Position numbers and translations under genes: made by a program. DNA of 64,000 bases from Comamonas terrigena NBRC 13299 (GTDB lineage: Bacteria; Pseudomonadota; Gammaproteobacteria; Burkholderiales; Burkholderiaceae_C): assembly GCF_006740045.1 (NCBI RefSeq), contig NZ_AP019749.1, forward strand, positions 1,321,001 to 1,385,000. The letters run 5' to 3'. The notes beneath the pieces are model-generated. The model worked only from the letters and a program-made list of their open reading frames with translations. It was not told the DNA's origin and did no database searches. Position 1 is the first letter of the stretch; each line of letters begins with the position of its first letter. Of this stretch, positions 40,959-51,797 are shown one piece after another.

Positions 40959-41558
40959 TCAGGCTGTCGCCGCTTCCGTGTTGGCCGGTGTGGCGCTTCC
41001 GTCCTGCGGCGCCTTCAGCGCGGCCAGCTTTTGCTGCAGGAAGTCATCAAAGCCCTGCTGCACCAGGCTGTAGGTGCGCTCGATGGCGCTGCGCACGGGG
41101 CTGTCGGCCTCTCCCCAGACGCCCAGGCCTTGCAGAATGTCGGTGGCCTCGCCATAGCCTTGCTCAAAGCCGCTGCGGATGGTGGCCACAAAGTCCTGCA
41201 GCAGGGTTTCGGGGTTCTTGTCCGGATATTTGGCGGCATAGCGCTCGAACATCGCGGTCGAGAGCGACACGATGCGGCCGGCCACCGCCTCGCTGCTCTG
41301 GTCCTGCTGCTGCGCCTGGGCAATGGCGTCTGGTCCCAGCTCGGGCGCCAGCACCTCGTTGAGCTTGTCCACCGCAGCGCGGTACAGCAGCGTCAGGCTG
41401 TGGTTGCCGGCAGAGATGGAGACATCCATCGAGGCCTGCAGGATTTGCGCATTCTGCTGTGCACGCTGGCCTTCGCGGCTGGCGGCGACCGTGCGCTGGG
41501 CGTCTTCAAGTGCCGTGTTGGATGTGCTGGTGGCGGAAACGCCGGTGGTGGCAACCAT
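40959..41558 (-). CDS. DUF5610 domain protein
   Basis: A 199-residue soluble protein, ATG 41558 after a good AAGGAGA. The core QILQASMDVSISAGNHSLTLLYRAAVDKLNEVL fits DUF5610 and is followed by AMFERYAAKYPDKNPETLLQDF and GFEQGYGEATDILQGLGVW. The family has no established function. The N-terminus (VATTGVSATSTSN) is low-complexity. It is divergent from ccoG with 331 bases between. Confidence 0.82.
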   Translation of the reverse strand: MVATTGVSATSTSNTALEDAQRTVAASREGQRAQQNAQILQASMDVSISAGNHSLTLLYRAAVDKLNEVLAPELGPDAIAQAQQQDQSSEAVAGRIVSLSTAMFERYAAKYPDKNPETLLQDFVATIRSGFEQGYGEATDILQGLGVWGEADSPVRSAIERTYSLVQQGFDDFLQQKLAALKAPQDGSATPANTEAATA

Positions 41559-41889
41559 GGTCTTCTCCTTGTGGTCGCGTGCGGGTGTGCTGCGACGTTG
41601 CGTATATTTCGGCGGGTTTTTTGAAGACTTGAGCGACGTTTTTGGATTTTGCAAAAACATAGCAATCCAGATACATGCGGCGGGCGTTGCCGCGGCCAAT
41701 GCATGTCAAACCTATGCTGCATGGGCGCAGGCTGCTCAGTTTTTGCAGAACTGATCTGGTGACGCAGATCAAATGCGCATCTGATACGGTCTTTTTGCCC
41801 GGAAACTGATGCTGTGCAAGCACGGGGCGTCGCCGCATAGTCGGCGCCAACACATGGCAGATGCACTGCCGCGCCGCCCCCACGCACAC
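41559..41889. other. Divergent intergenic region upstream of ccoG
   Basis: The AT-rich core (about 41600-41680) probably carries the DUF5610 promoter. The inverted repeat at 41752-41771 lies 118 bases before the ccoG start. In-frame ATGs at 41854 and 41890 are both possible ccoG starts, and no gene lies elsewhere. Confidence 0.5.
41752..41771. promoter_or_regulatory. Perfect inverted repeat upstream of ccoG
   Basis: TGATCTG and CAGATCA are perfect inverted 7-mers with a six-base spacer. The half-sites share the GATC/ATCA flavour of Crp/Fnr-family sites, but the spacing differs from the standard TTGAT-N4-ATCAA. The bound protein is unknown; an oxygen-responsive regulator is a guess from the downstream gene. 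Confidence 0.4.
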
Positions 41890-43368
<1,479 letters not shown>

Positions 43369-43452
43369 AGACGAATTGGATGCATTGAATGAATTGACAG
43401 TTGTTTGACCGCTCTGCGGTTGTTGCTGGCGGCGCGGGTGTGCCGCCATTTC

Positions 43453-43484
43453 AGGCGGTCTGCCCCAAGCAGACCGCCTTTTTT
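43453..43484 (+). terminator. Strong terminator after ccoG
   Basis: AGGCGGTCTGC / GCAGACCGCCT form an 11-bp stem with loop CCCAA and a T6 tail on the plus strand. Confidence 0.9.
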
Positions 43485-43557
43485 CTGAATGGGCTCCCTG
43501 TTTCAGGGAGCGCCGCAGGTGCTTGTGGCTGTGCCGATGTACTTGTGCCGTGGCGGT

Positions 43558-45030
43558 TCAGGTGGCGTCCTGGCTGCCAGCCACCATGTCACAGCACCAG
43601 CGGCCCAGCTGGGCCAGAGCCGCCTCGGTGGCGGCATCCCAGGCAATGCCGTAGTTCAGCCGCAGGCAGTGGGCAAACGCCGGGCTGGGGCTGAACAGCG
43701 GGCCGGGTGCCAGGCTGATGCCGTGCTGCAGTGCACGCTGGTACAGGGCCCAGGCGTCGCAGCCTGTGGGCAGTTCCAGCCACAGAAAGTAGCCGCCTTC
43801 GGGCCGCGTGGCGCGCGTGCCCGGGGGGAAGTGGCGTGCAATGGCCTCGGCCATGCGGTCGCGCTGCACCGCCAGCGCGTGGCGCAGGTGGCGCAGGTGC
43901 TTGTCGTAGCCTACCCCCTCCAGGTACTGGGCCAGGGCCGCCTGGGCCGGGCCATTGGTGGCGATGGAGGTGGTCAGCTTTTGCCGTGCCACGGCCTGGG
44001 TAAAGCGCCCGGCCGCCGTCCAGCCGATGCGCCAGCCCGGCGCCAGGCATTTGGAAAACGAACTGCAGTGCAGCACCCAGCCTTCGCGGTCGAACGCCTT
44101 GGCGGGCAGCGGGCGGTGCGGGGCGAAGTACAGCTCGCCGTAGACATCGTCCTCGATCAGCGGCACCTGCAGGCGGGTGACCAGTTCCACCAGCGCCTGC
44201 TTGCGTGCCGGCGGCATCAGGCTGCCCAGCGGGTTCTGGAAACTGGTCATCAGCCACACGGCCTGAGGCCGATGCTGGAGCAGGGCGGCTTCCAGCGCCT
44301 GCAGATCCACGCCGTCGCGCGGGTGGGTGGGCACCTCGATGGCCTGCAGGCCCAGGCGTTCCAGCGCCTGCAGCGCACCGTAGAAGCAGGGGGACTCCAC
44401 CACCACGGCGCCGCCGGGCCGGGTGACGGCCGCCAGGCACAGGTTCAGCGCCTCCAGTGCGCCATTGGTGATGACCAGATCGTCCATGGCCAGTGGCATG
44501 CCGTCGGCCAGGTAGCGGCGCGCAATTTGGCGGCGCAGGCCGCTGTGGCCGGGGGTCAGGTCGTCCAGTGCCGTGCGCTGGGCAGTGGCCTGTCTGGCGC
44601 TGGCGGCCAGGGCCTGGGCCAGCTTGGGCAGGGCAAACCACTGCGGGCCCGGAAAGGCGCTGCCCAGCGGCACCGTGCCCTGCTGCAGGCTGGCCTGCAG
44701 CACGGAAAACACGCGTTCGGTGACATCCACCTGGACCGAGGCACTGTCGGGGCGGGACAGCGCTTCGGGCTCCGGCGGGGCCATGCCCCCGCCATGGGCC
44801 ACAAAGTAGCCCGAGCGTTCGCGCGCCCGGATCAGGCCGCGTGCTTCCAGCAGGTAGTACGCCTGGAAGACGGTGGATGGGCTGACCTGGCGGCTGGCAC
44901 AGGCCTGGCGCACCGAAGGCAGGCGGTCGCCCGGCTGCAGTACCCCGGCGCGGATCGACGCCTCGATGTCCGCCGCCAGCAACTGGTAGCGGTTCAGGGA
45001 TGCAGCGGGGGCAGAGGTGGCTGGGGGCAC
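43558..45030 (-). CDS. MocR-type PLP-dependent transcriptional regulator
   Basis: A GntR winged-helix domain (RYQLLAADIEASIRAGVLQ, LPSVRQACASRQVSPSTV) fused to a fold-type I aminotransferase-like domain with the PLP lysine in SSFSKCLAPGWRIGW. Related proteins control vitamin B6 or amino-acid genes. No ATG lies near the N-terminus; GTG 45030 gives 490 residues and is the best guess, and the frame is open to 45261. It reads in the same direction as, and just downstream of, the DMT transporter gene. Confidence 0.85.
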   Translation of the reverse strand: MPPATSAPAASLNRYQLLAADIEASIRAGVLQPGDRLPSVRQACASRQVSPSTVFQAYYLLEARGLIRARERSGYFVAHGGGMAPPEPEALSRPDSASVQVDVTERVFSVLQASLQQGTVPLGSAFPGPQWFALPKLAQALAASARQATAQRTALDDLTPGHSGLRRQIARRYLADGMPLAMDDLVITNGALEALNLCLAAVTRPGGAVVVESPCFYGALQALERLGLQAIEVPTHPRDGVDLQALEAALLQHRPQAVWLMTSFQNPLGSLMPPARKQALVELVTRLQVPLIEDDVYGELYFAPHRPLPAKAFDREGWVLHCSSFSKCLAPGWRIGWTAAGRFTQAVARQKLTTSIATNGPAQAALAQYLEGVGYDKHLRHLRHALAVQRDRMAEAIARHFPPGTRATRPEGGYFLWLELPTGCDAWALYQRALQHGISLAPGPLFSPSPAFAHCLRLNYGIAWDAATEAALAQLGRWCCDMVAGSQDAT

Positions 45031-45172
45031 GGAAAAAAGTAGGGGATGAAGCGAGGGCAGGGCTGGGGCGAGGGCGCGGCACGACAGAAACAGCGCAGAC
45101 CGCCGCCGCAGCAGCACAGCAGCCCACGGCGCAAACTGTAGCGGAAGGTCGTGCCTCGGCCGTTGCGCCCGC

Positions 45173-46105
45173 TCAGGGTTTGGCCGCTTGGGCGGCAACA
45201 GCAGGGCCCGCCGGGGCGGGCTTGGGGGCCGGGCGCAGCACCAGCCACAGTGCCAGCGCAATCAGCGCACCGCCGGCGGCGTGGGCCCAGCCCACGGACT
45301 CACCCAGCAGCAGCCAACCCCACAGCACGCCGAACAGCGGGATCAGGAATGTCACCGTCAGCGCCTTGAGCGCACCTACATCGGCAATCAGGCGGAAATA
45401 CAGCACATAGGCCCAGGCCGTGCACAGCAAGCCCAGGGCCAGCAGGGCAACGGCTACGGTGGGCGTCACGCTGGCCAGCGGCAGCGGGTGCAACCACAGC
45501 GAACCGGCAGCCAGCGGCACCAGCAGCAGCACGGCGGCGCACTGGCTGCCCAGGGCCACCAGGCGGCTGTCCAGTCCGCCGCGCTGGCCGATCCAGCGCT
45601 GGGTCAGGTAGCCGGCCAGGCCATAGCACAGCGTGGCCACCAGGCAGGCGGCCACACCCCACAGTGCTGCGGCATCCACCGGAAGCGGGCCGGTGCGCAC
45701 CAGCACCGCCACACCTGCCAGGCCCACGCAGACGCCGGCCAGCTTGTGGACGGTGATGCGCTCGCTAAAGAACAAGGTACCCAGCAGCACGCCCATCAGC
45801 GGCGTCAGCGCGTTCAGGATGGCGCTGTAACCGGCCGGCAGCACCTGGGCGGCCAACGCGTACATGGCAAACGGAATGCCGGAATTGACCACGCCCAGCG
45901 CCAGTGCGGCGCGGCCCTTGCCGTCAAAACGCAGCGGCACGCGCTGCAGCAGCACCAGCAGGCCCAGCCCCAAAGCACCCAGCAGCACGCGGCCACCGGC
46001 CGTGGGCAGGGCGCCCAGCACCGGCACCGCAATGCGCATGGACAGGTAGCTGCCGCCCCACAGGGCGGCGAGCAGCAGCAGGCGGATCAGGCTGGGCAGG
46101 GGCAT
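45173..46105 (-). CDS. DMT-superfamily (EamA) transporter
   Basis: Inner-membrane protein of 310 residues with ten predicted helices in two EamA halves (LLLLAALWGGSYLSMR, GYSAILNALTPLMGVLLG and later LKALTVTFLIPLFGVLWGWL). Such proteins usually export metabolites or amino acids. It is divergent from a LysR gene, with matching boxes at both starts, and is the likely target of that regulator. Confidence 0.92.
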   Translation of the reverse strand: MPLPSLIRLLLLAALWGGSYLSMRIAVPVLGALPTAGGRVLLGALGLGLLVLLQRVPLRFDGKGRAALALGVVNSGIPFAMYALAAQVLPAGYSAILNALTPLMGVLLGTLFFSERITVHKLAGVCVGLAGVAVLVRTGPLPVDAAALWGVAACLVATLCYGLAGYLTQRWIGQRGGLDSRLVALGSQCAAVLLLVPLAAGSLWLHPLPLASVTPTVAVALLALGLLCTAWAYVLYFRLIADVGALKALTVTFLIPLFGVLWGWLLLGESVGWAHAAGGALIALALWLVLRPAPKPAPAGPAVAAQAAKP

Positions 46106-46126
46106 GGCTGGTGTTCCAGGGAAAAG

Positions 46127-46141
46127 TTCAGTACAACTAAA
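46127..46141. promoter_or_regulatory. Regulatory box near the DMT transporter start
   Basis: TTCAGT-ACA-ACTAAA, a near-perfect inverted repeat and a one-base variant per arm of the box at 46215-46229. It lies 21 bases upstream of the transporter start. Confidence 0.5.
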
Positions 46142-46214
46142 GACAAAGCGTCAGTGCGGCCTGCATTCTGTGCCCATGGTGTGGGCTGTACCAGCGATTT
46201 TTTCTGCTGAATTG

Positions 46215-46229
46215 TTTAGTAAAACTAAA
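46215..46229. promoter_or_regulatory. Regulatory box near the LysR start
   Basis: TTTAGT-AAA-ACTAAA, a perfect inverted repeat seven bases before the LysR start codon. LysR proteins usually bind T-N11-A palindromes of this size in such divergent regions, so autoregulation is likely. Confidence 0.55.
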
Positions 46230-46236
46230 TATCACC

Positions 46237-47124
46237 ATGCACTTGCCACCGCTGTCCACCGTCCGCAGTTTTGAAGCCACGGCCCGCCACGGCAGCGCCG
46301 CGCGGGCGGCCGAGGAGCTGCATGTCACGCCCGGTGCCATTTCGCAGCAGCTGCGCAAGCTGGAAGATTTTGTGGGCCAGCGCCTGTTTGAACGCCAGGC
46401 ACGCGGTCTGGTGCTGACGGACGCCGGGCGCGTGCTGCTGGCCGGCTGCCAGGAAGCCTTGGCGGCACTGCAGCGCGCCACGGCCCAGCTGCGCCACCAG
46501 CGCCAGGTGCTGCTGGTCAGTTGCACACCGGTGTTTGCCGCGCAATGGCTGGTGCCCCGGCTGCAGGATTTTCTGCAGTCCGCCCCGGAGGTGGATGTGC
46601 ATGTCAGCACCACCGCCCGGCTGGTGGACCTGGCAGCCGAAGGCGTGCACTTTGCCGTGCGCCATGGCCTGGGGCGCTATGCCGGCTTGCAGGCCCGGCG
46701 GCTGCTGGACGACGACCTGCAGCCGGTCTGCAGCCCATTGTGGGTGGCGCACCGGCCCACAGCGCAGGCCGCCGACATCACCGCTGCCGGGCTGCTGCAC
46801 GATGGCCAGCGCGACGACTGGCAACTGTGGGCCCGGGCGGCCGGGCGCCCCCAGCTGGACACTTCGCAAGGCATTGTGTTTGTGGATTCCAATGCCGCCA
46901 TCGAAGCCGCGCTGGCCGGGCGCGGCGTGGCCCTGGCGCGCCGCTCCATGGTGGTGAACGAACTGGAGCAGGGGCGTCTGCTGGCTCTGCAGGTGCCGCC
47001 GCTGGTGACGCCCCTGGCCTATTACCTGGTGTTTCGCGAGCCCACGCTGGCCCAGCCGGCGGCACGCCGTTTTCACGACTGGCTGCTGGCCCAGGCCGCC
47101 TTGGCGCGCACGGTGGATGGCTGA
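46237..47124 (+). CDS. LysR-family regulator, GcvA-like
   Basis: A 295-residue regulator beginning LPPLSTVRSFEATARHGSAARAAEELHVTPGAISQQ, a GcvA-type helix-turn-helix; the C-terminal effector domain has LLVSCTPVFAAQWLVPRL. It is divergent from the DMT transporter across 131 bases that carry two related boxes. The effector is unknown. Confidence 0.92.
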   Translation: MHLPPLSTVRSFEATARHGSAARAAEELHVTPGAISQQLRKLEDFVGQRLFERQARGLVLTDAGRVLLAGCQEALAALQRATAQLRHQRQVLLVSCTPVFAAQWLVPRLQDFLQSAPEVDVHVSTTARLVDLAAEGVHFAVRHGLGRYAGLQARRLLDDDLQPVCSPLWVAHRPTAQAADITAAGLLHDGQRDDWQLWARAAGRPQLDTSQGIVFVDSNAAIEAALAGRGVALARRSMVVNELEQGRLLALQVPPLVTPLAYYLVFREPTLAQPAARRFHDWLLAQAALARTVDG

Positions 47125-47250
47125 ATGCGGCCACCGTGGTGCAACGGGTTCCGCCGCCGCTGGTGCTGGGCACATTGCATGCATACCGCAGCAAAGATGG
47201 GGGCCGGCTGTGCACCACTTGCATCCGGCCAGCCCGACTCCTTCACGGCC

Positions 47251-47637
47251 TTACTGCATGGAATGCAGCCCGATCAGATTGCCTTCGCTGTCCTGCACCA
47301 TGGCAATAAAGCCATAGGGGGCGATGGAGAACTTCTCCTTGATGATCTGCCCTCCATGGGCGTCGGCGCGGCGCACCTGCTCGGCGCAGTCTTCGCAGAC
47401 AAAGTAGACCAGGGTGCCGCCGGGGCCGGACAGGTAGTCGGGCATCTTCACCAGCGCGCCGCTGGCGCCCATGCCTTCTTTTTCCATGGGAAAGGCCCAC
47501 ATCTCCAGATCCGAATCCGCGCCGCCCGGGGGCGTCAACTGCTCCAGCGGCCGGCCCAGCAGCTGCTCGTAAAAGCGCCGCGCGCGCGGCATGTCCTGCA
47601 CATAGATCTCAAACCAACCCACGGCGTTGTGTTGCAT
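47251..47637 (-). CDS. VOC-family (glyoxalase-like) protein
   Basis: A 128-residue vicinal-oxygen-chelate protein with two beta-alpha-beta-beta-beta units (VGWFEIYVQDMPRARRFYEQL and GGTLVYFVCEDCAEQVRRA). It ends with IAMVQDSEGNLIGLHSM, typical of the PhnB/glyoxalase group. ATG 47637 has an excellent AGGAGGT. It lies downstream of the LysR gene at 47780 on the same strand. Substrate unknown. Confidence 0.9.
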   Translation of the reverse strand: MQHNAVGWFEIYVQDMPRARRFYEQLLGRPLEQLTPPGGADSDLEMWAFPMEKEGMGASGALVKMPDYLSGPGGTLVYFVCEDCAEQVRRADAHGGQIIKEKFSIAPYGFIAMVQDSEGNLIGLHSMQ

Positions 47638-47779
47638 GGTCGTACCTCCTGTTGCGGTGGCAGCGGATGCCAGGCCCCGGTAGGGCATGGCGTCCGCTGC
47701 CAACCATTGTGCAAAGCTGCGCGCGGCGGTGCACGCTGCGGCTGCACTGCGCCAAGGGGTATCGCGCCAACGGGGTCGA

Positions 47780-48703
47780 TCAGTCGCTGGCGGGGGCTGG
47801 CGCTGCATCGGCGGCCGCCACGGCGGCAATGCGTTCTTGCAGCAGTTGCAGCAGAGTGTCGATCAGCGGGTGGGCGGGCACGGGGCGCCATATGGCCTGC
47901 AGCTCGGAGTGGGCTGCGCTCTGGCGCAGCGGGCGAAAGGCCAACCCCGGCATGCCCACGCGCTGCAGGCAGGCGGGCACGATCGACACCCCTTGGCCGC
48001 CGCTGACCAGCGACAGCACCGACAGCCAGTGGCGCACCTCGTGGCGCAGCTCCGGGTCAAAGCCGGCGCGCTGGCACAGGGTGCGGATGCTGCGGAAATA
48101 CTCGGGAGAGACCGACTCGGCAAACAGCACCATGCGCTCCTGGGACAGATCGGACACGGCTACGCGTGCTTGCCGCGCCAGGGCGTGGTGGGTGGGCAGG
48201 CAGGCCATGAAGGGCTCGCGCAGCAGCGTGCGGGCGCGCAGGCCGTCGGGCACCACCATGGTGTGCAGCAGGGCCAGGTCCAGCTTGCCTTGCTGCAGGG
48301 CGCTGACCTGCTCGGCACTGTTGAGCTCATGCAGGTCCACCCGCACCTGGGGGTGCAGCAACTGCAACTGGGCCAGCGCCTCGGGCAGGCCACGGTACAT
48401 GCTGGAGCCCACAAACCCCAGCCGCAGGCAGCCGGCCATGCCATGGGCCACGGCGCGTGTGTCCAGGGCCGCACGTCGTGCGCGTTCCAGAATGTCGCGG
48501 GCCTGGGCCAGCAGGTGGGTGCCGGCCGGGGTCAGGCGCACCTCCTTGCTGCTGCGCTCGAACAGCTGGGCGTCCAGCTGGGCTTCCAACTGCTTGATGG
48601 CCACGCTCAACGGCGGCTGCGAGATGTGCAGCCGCTGCGCGGCGCGGCTGAAGTGCAGCTCTTCGGCCAGTACGGTGAAGTACTGCAGTTGGCGCAGTTC
48701 CAT
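47780..48703 (-). CDS. LysR-family regulator of the acyl-CoA dehydrogenase operon
   Basis: A 307-residue LysR protein of the BenM/CatM-like group (MELRQLQYFTVLAEELHFSRAAQRLHISQPPLSVAIKQLE, effector domain LRLGFVGSSMYRGLPEAL). This group typically activates divergent aromatic or acyl catabolic operons in response to an intermediate. It faces the acyl-CoA dehydrogenase gene with 169 bases between, which hold an AT-rich palindrome. Confidence 0.93.
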   Translation of the reverse strand: MELRQLQYFTVLAEELHFSRAAQRLHISQPPLSVAIKQLEAQLDAQLFERSSKEVRLTPAGTHLLAQARDILERARRAALDTRAVAHGMAGCLRLGFVGSSMYRGLPEALAQLQLLHPQVRVDLHELNSAEQVSALQQGKLDLALLHTMVVPDGLRARTLLREPFMACLPTHHALARQARVAVSDLSQERMVLFAESVSPEYFRSIRTLCQRAGFDPELRHEVRHWLSVLSLVSGGQGVSIVPACLQRVGMPGLAFRPLRQSAAHSELQAIWRPVPAHPLIDTLLQLLQERIAAVAAADAAPAPASD

Positions 48704-48779
48704 GGGGAGCCTTTGGAGAAGAAGATGCTGCGATGCAGCAACGTACAGGGTGGTCTATCTATTCGATTTAGATATGGAT

Positions 48780-48798
48780 GAATATTTCAATAATATTC
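48780..48798. promoter_or_regulatory. Palindrome in the LysR/dehydrogenase divergent region
   Basis: GAATATT (48780-48786) and AATATTC (48792-48798) are perfect inverted 7-mers around TCAAT, embedded in an AT-rich stretch unlike its surroundings. It contains several T-N11-A matches. It is the probable recognition site of the divergent LysR protein, 75 bases before the dehydrogenase start. Confidence 0.6.
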
Positions 48799-48872
48799 GA
48801 CATGAATGGTGCATGTTCCCAGAATTTGACCCAAGTCAGATCCACCTCGCCCGCCTTGTTGAAGGAGAGAGC

Positions 48873-50573
48873 ATGAACATGCGTGCCCCATTGGAAGTTT
48901 CCCGTACCACCGATTCCGCCCATCCCTTACCCGACCGTGCGGGCAGCAATCTCTACACCACCGACACGCAATGGGCCCCGTTGCTGCAGCAGTACCTGCC
49001 GGCCGATGTGTACGCCCACCTGCAGCCCTATCTGACCCGCATGGGCCATTTGGCCGGCAGCCGTCTGGACGAGCTGGCGCTGATTGCCGACAAGAACCCG
49101 CCCACGCTGGAGCACCGCACCCGCACCGGTCAGGATGCTCAGCGCATCGTCAAGCATCCGGCCTATGTGGAGATGGAGCGCGTGGCCTATGGCGAATTCG
49201 CGCTGGCCACCATGTCGCACCGCACCGGTGTGCTGGGCTGGGAAGGCAAGCTGCCCCCGCTGGCCAAGTACGCGCTGACCTATCTGTTTGTGCAGGCCGA
49301 GTTTGGCCTGTGCTGCCCGCTGTCCATGACCGATTCGCTGGCGCGCACGCTGCGCAAGTTCGGTGCGCCGGAGCTGGTCGATAAATACTGGAGCCAGCTC
49401 ACCGCCACCGACTTTGATGACATGGCCCAGGGCGCCATGTTCATGACCGAGCAGGCTGCCGGCTCCGACATCGCCAACACCCAGACCGTGGCTTATCCGC
49501 AGGCCGATGGCAGCTGGCGCCTGGTGGGCGACAAGTGGTTCTGCTCCAACCCCGACGCGGCGTTTGCCATGGTGCTGGCGCGGGTCGATGGCGCGCCGGC
49601 CGGCATGAAGGGCATCTCGCTGTTCCTGCTGCCGCGCCAGCTGGACGATGGCAGTACCAACCACTACCGCATCATCCGCCTGAAGGAAAAGCTGGGTACG
49701 CGCTCCATGGCCAGCGGCGAGATCCACATGGAAGGTGCCGTGGCCTATTTGGTGGGCGAGCAAGGCCGGGGCTTTGTGCAGATGGCCGATATGGTCAACA
49801 ACTCGCGCCTGTCCAACGGGGTGCGTGCAGCCGGCATGATGCGCCGCGCCGTGGCCGAGGCCGAGTTCATTGCCAGCGAGCGCCATGCCTTTGGCAAGGC
49901 CTTGCAGGACATGCCGCTGATGCAGCGCCAGCTCGACAAGCTGCGCACCTACTCCGAACAGGCCCGCACCATGGTGCTGCAAACCGCACAGGCGCTACAG
50001 CGCTCGGACGCCGGGGAAGAGGGCGGCTACGCGCTGCTGCGCATCCTGACGCCGCTGATCAAGTTCCGCGCCTGCCGCGATGCCCGCAAGGTCACCGGGG
50101 ACGCCATGGAAGTGCGCGGCGGCTGCGGCTACATCGAAGAGTGGAGCGACCCGCGCCTGGTGCGCGACGCCCACCTGGGCAGCATCTGGGAAGGCACCAG
50201 CAACATCGTCGCGCTGGATGTGCTGCGCGCCATCCGCCGCGAAGGCTCGCTCCCGGTGCTGCAGGCCCATGCCGCACAGCTGCTGGCGCAGACCCATGCT
50301 GCCCCAGCCTTCCTCACTGCATTGCGCAGCGCGCTGGAGCGGGCTGCGGCCTTTTCCCAATCTGCCGCGGATGCCGATGCCGCCGGTGAGCGCCTGGCAC
50401 GCCAGGCCGCCTCGGGCCTCTACCACTGCTTCACGGCCATCGCCATGGCCTGGGAAGCCTCGCGCACGCACAGCAGCGAGCGCATGCGCTGGGCCCAGCT
50501 GGTGCTGCTGCACCGCGCGCTGCCGCGCGATCCACTGCAAGACGGCGGCATCCCCGCCGACTGGGTGCAATAA
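48873..50573 (+). CDS. Acyl-CoA dehydrogenase, AidB-like architecture
   Basis: FAD-dependent acyl-CoA dehydrogenase of 566 residues, larger than the usual 380-400. ATG 48873 follows GAAGGAGAG; the open frame reaches far upstream without family sequence. Signatures are AMFMTEQAAGSDIANTQT, GISLFLLPRQL, RLKEKLGTRSMASGEIHM and a late RDAHLGSIWEGTSNIVALDV. The long N- and C-terminal extensions resemble the AidB-type branch. Two solute-binding proteins and a CoA-transferase follow, so it probably oxidises a CoA ester of an imported carboxylic acid. Confidence 0.9.
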   Translation: MNMRAPLEVSRTTDSAHPLPDRAGSNLYTTDTQWAPLLQQYLPADVYAHLQPYLTRMGHLAGSRLDELALIADKNPPTLEHRTRTGQDAQRIVKHPAYVEMERVAYGEFALATMSHRTGVLGWEGKLPPLAKYALTYLFVQAEFGLCCPLSMTDSLARTLRKFGAPELVDKYWSQLTATDFDDMAQGAMFMTEQAAGSDIANTQTVAYPQADGSWRLVGDKWFCSNPDAAFAMVLARVDGAPAGMKGISLFLLPRQLDDGSTNHYRIIRLKEKLGTRSMASGEIHMEGAVAYLVGEQGRGFVQMADMVNNSRLSNGVRAAGMMRRAVAEAEFIASERHAFGKALQDMPLMQRQLDKLRTYSEQARTMVLQTAQALQRSDAGEEGGYALLRILTPLIKFRACRDARKVTGDAMEVRGGCGYIEEWSDPRLVRDAHLGSIWEGTSNIVALDVLRAIRREGSLPVLQAHAAQLLAQTHAAPAFLTALRSALERAAAFSQSAADADAAGERLARQAASGLYHCFTAIAMAWEASRTHSSERMRWAQLVLLHRALPRDPLQDGGIPADWVQ

Positions 50574-50673
50574 GCCGCACCGGCGCCGGGCTGCGGCCAT
50601 GCCGGCTGCTCCGGACATTTTTCCCCGCAAGTCCCGACACAGGGGCAGGGGCCATCCTCCTGGAGACAACACC

Positions 50674-51648
50674 ATGAACAAGCGCCACTTTGTACAGGGG
50701 CTGGGCCTGCTGGCTGCCGCCCCTTGGGCCACCAGCTGGGCACAGTCCAGCGGCACGGGCTTTCCGAACAAACCGATCACGCTGATCCTGCCCTATGCCC
50801 CGGGCGGCCCCACCGACCAGCACCTGCGGGTGGTGGCCGAAGAGGCCGGCAAGATCCTGGGCCAGCCCATCGTGCTGGACAGCCGCCCCGGCGCCAACGG
50901 TGTGACCGCCGCCGCCGCGCTGACCCGCGCGTCCGCCGATGGCTACACGCTGGGCGTGCTGCCGGCATCAGTCTACCGCGAGCCTTACATCAACAAAGTG
51001 CCGTTCGATCCCACCACCAGCTTCAGCTACATCGCGCTGCTGTCGGACTACAGCTTTGGTCTGGCCGTGCGCCAAGATGCGCCGTGGAAGACCTGGGCCG
51101 ATCTGGTGGCCGATGCCAGGAAGCGCCCCGGCGCCCTCAACATTGGCGCCACCGGCGCCATGGGCACACCGCGCATCGTGATGGAAGAGGTGCTGGCAGC
51201 GGCGGGCGTGAAGGCCAATGTGGTGACCTACAAGGGCGATGCCGATGTGGCCACCGCCATTCTGGGTGGCCACATCGACGCGGCGCCGCTGTCGGGGGGG
51301 GCCGTGCCGCACATCGATGCCCACAAGATGCGCTATCTGGTGATGCTGACGGCGCAGCGTGTGCCGCGCTTTCCCACGCTGCCCACGCTCAAGGAGTCGG
51401 GGCTGGACCACTTCATCGACTCCCCTTACGGCGTGGCCGGCCCCAAGGGCATGGACGCAGCGCGCGTGGCCCAGCTGACAGCTGTGTTCCAGAAGGCCTT
51501 GCTGTCGCCAGCGGGCATGAAGGCCATGGAGCTGCTCAACCAGCAGCCCAACTACAAGGACCCCGCGCAGTACCAGCGCTACGCACAGGAAGCCTTTGCC
51601 CGCGAAAAGCAGCGGGTGGCCTGGCTGCGGGACCAAGGCCTGCTGTAA
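50674..51648 (+). CDS. Bug/TctC-family solute-binding protein, first of two
   Basis: A 324-residue periplasmic receptor with a signal peptide (NKRHFVQGLGLLAAAPWATSWAQ). The Bug signatures are PNKPITLILPYAPGGPTDQH, DSRPGANGVTAAAAL and ASADGYTLGVLP. ATG 50674 follows CTGGAGA. It is the second gene of the dehydrogenase operon, after a 100-base gap. It differs clearly from the next Bug protein, so the two may take different ligands. Confidence 0.92.
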   Translation: MNKRHFVQGLGLLAAAPWATSWAQSSGTGFPNKPITLILPYAPGGPTDQHLRVVAEEAGKILGQPIVLDSRPGANGVTAAAALTRASADGYTLGVLPASVYREPYINKVPFDPTTSFSYIALLSDYSFGLAVRQDAPWKTWADLVADARKRPGALNIGATGAMGTPRIVMEEVLAAAGVKANVVTYKGDADVATAILGGHIDAAPLSGGAVPHIDAHKMRYLVMLTAQRVPRFPTLPTLKESGLDHFIDSPYGVAGPKGMDAARVAQLTAVFQKALLSPAGMKAMELLNQQPNYKDPAQYQRYAQEAFAREKQRVAWLRDQGLL

Positions 51649-51797
51649 GACACGGCGCCCTGCAGCGAAACAACAGCCAGACAAGCCGTGCAAGCGCTTT
51701 GCAGGCTCTTTGCAGCCGCATGATGCGCTTTCAATTTAATAGCAAAAGACTGTCCTGCCCACACCGGGCTACGGCGGTCATGATAGGAGACACCACT

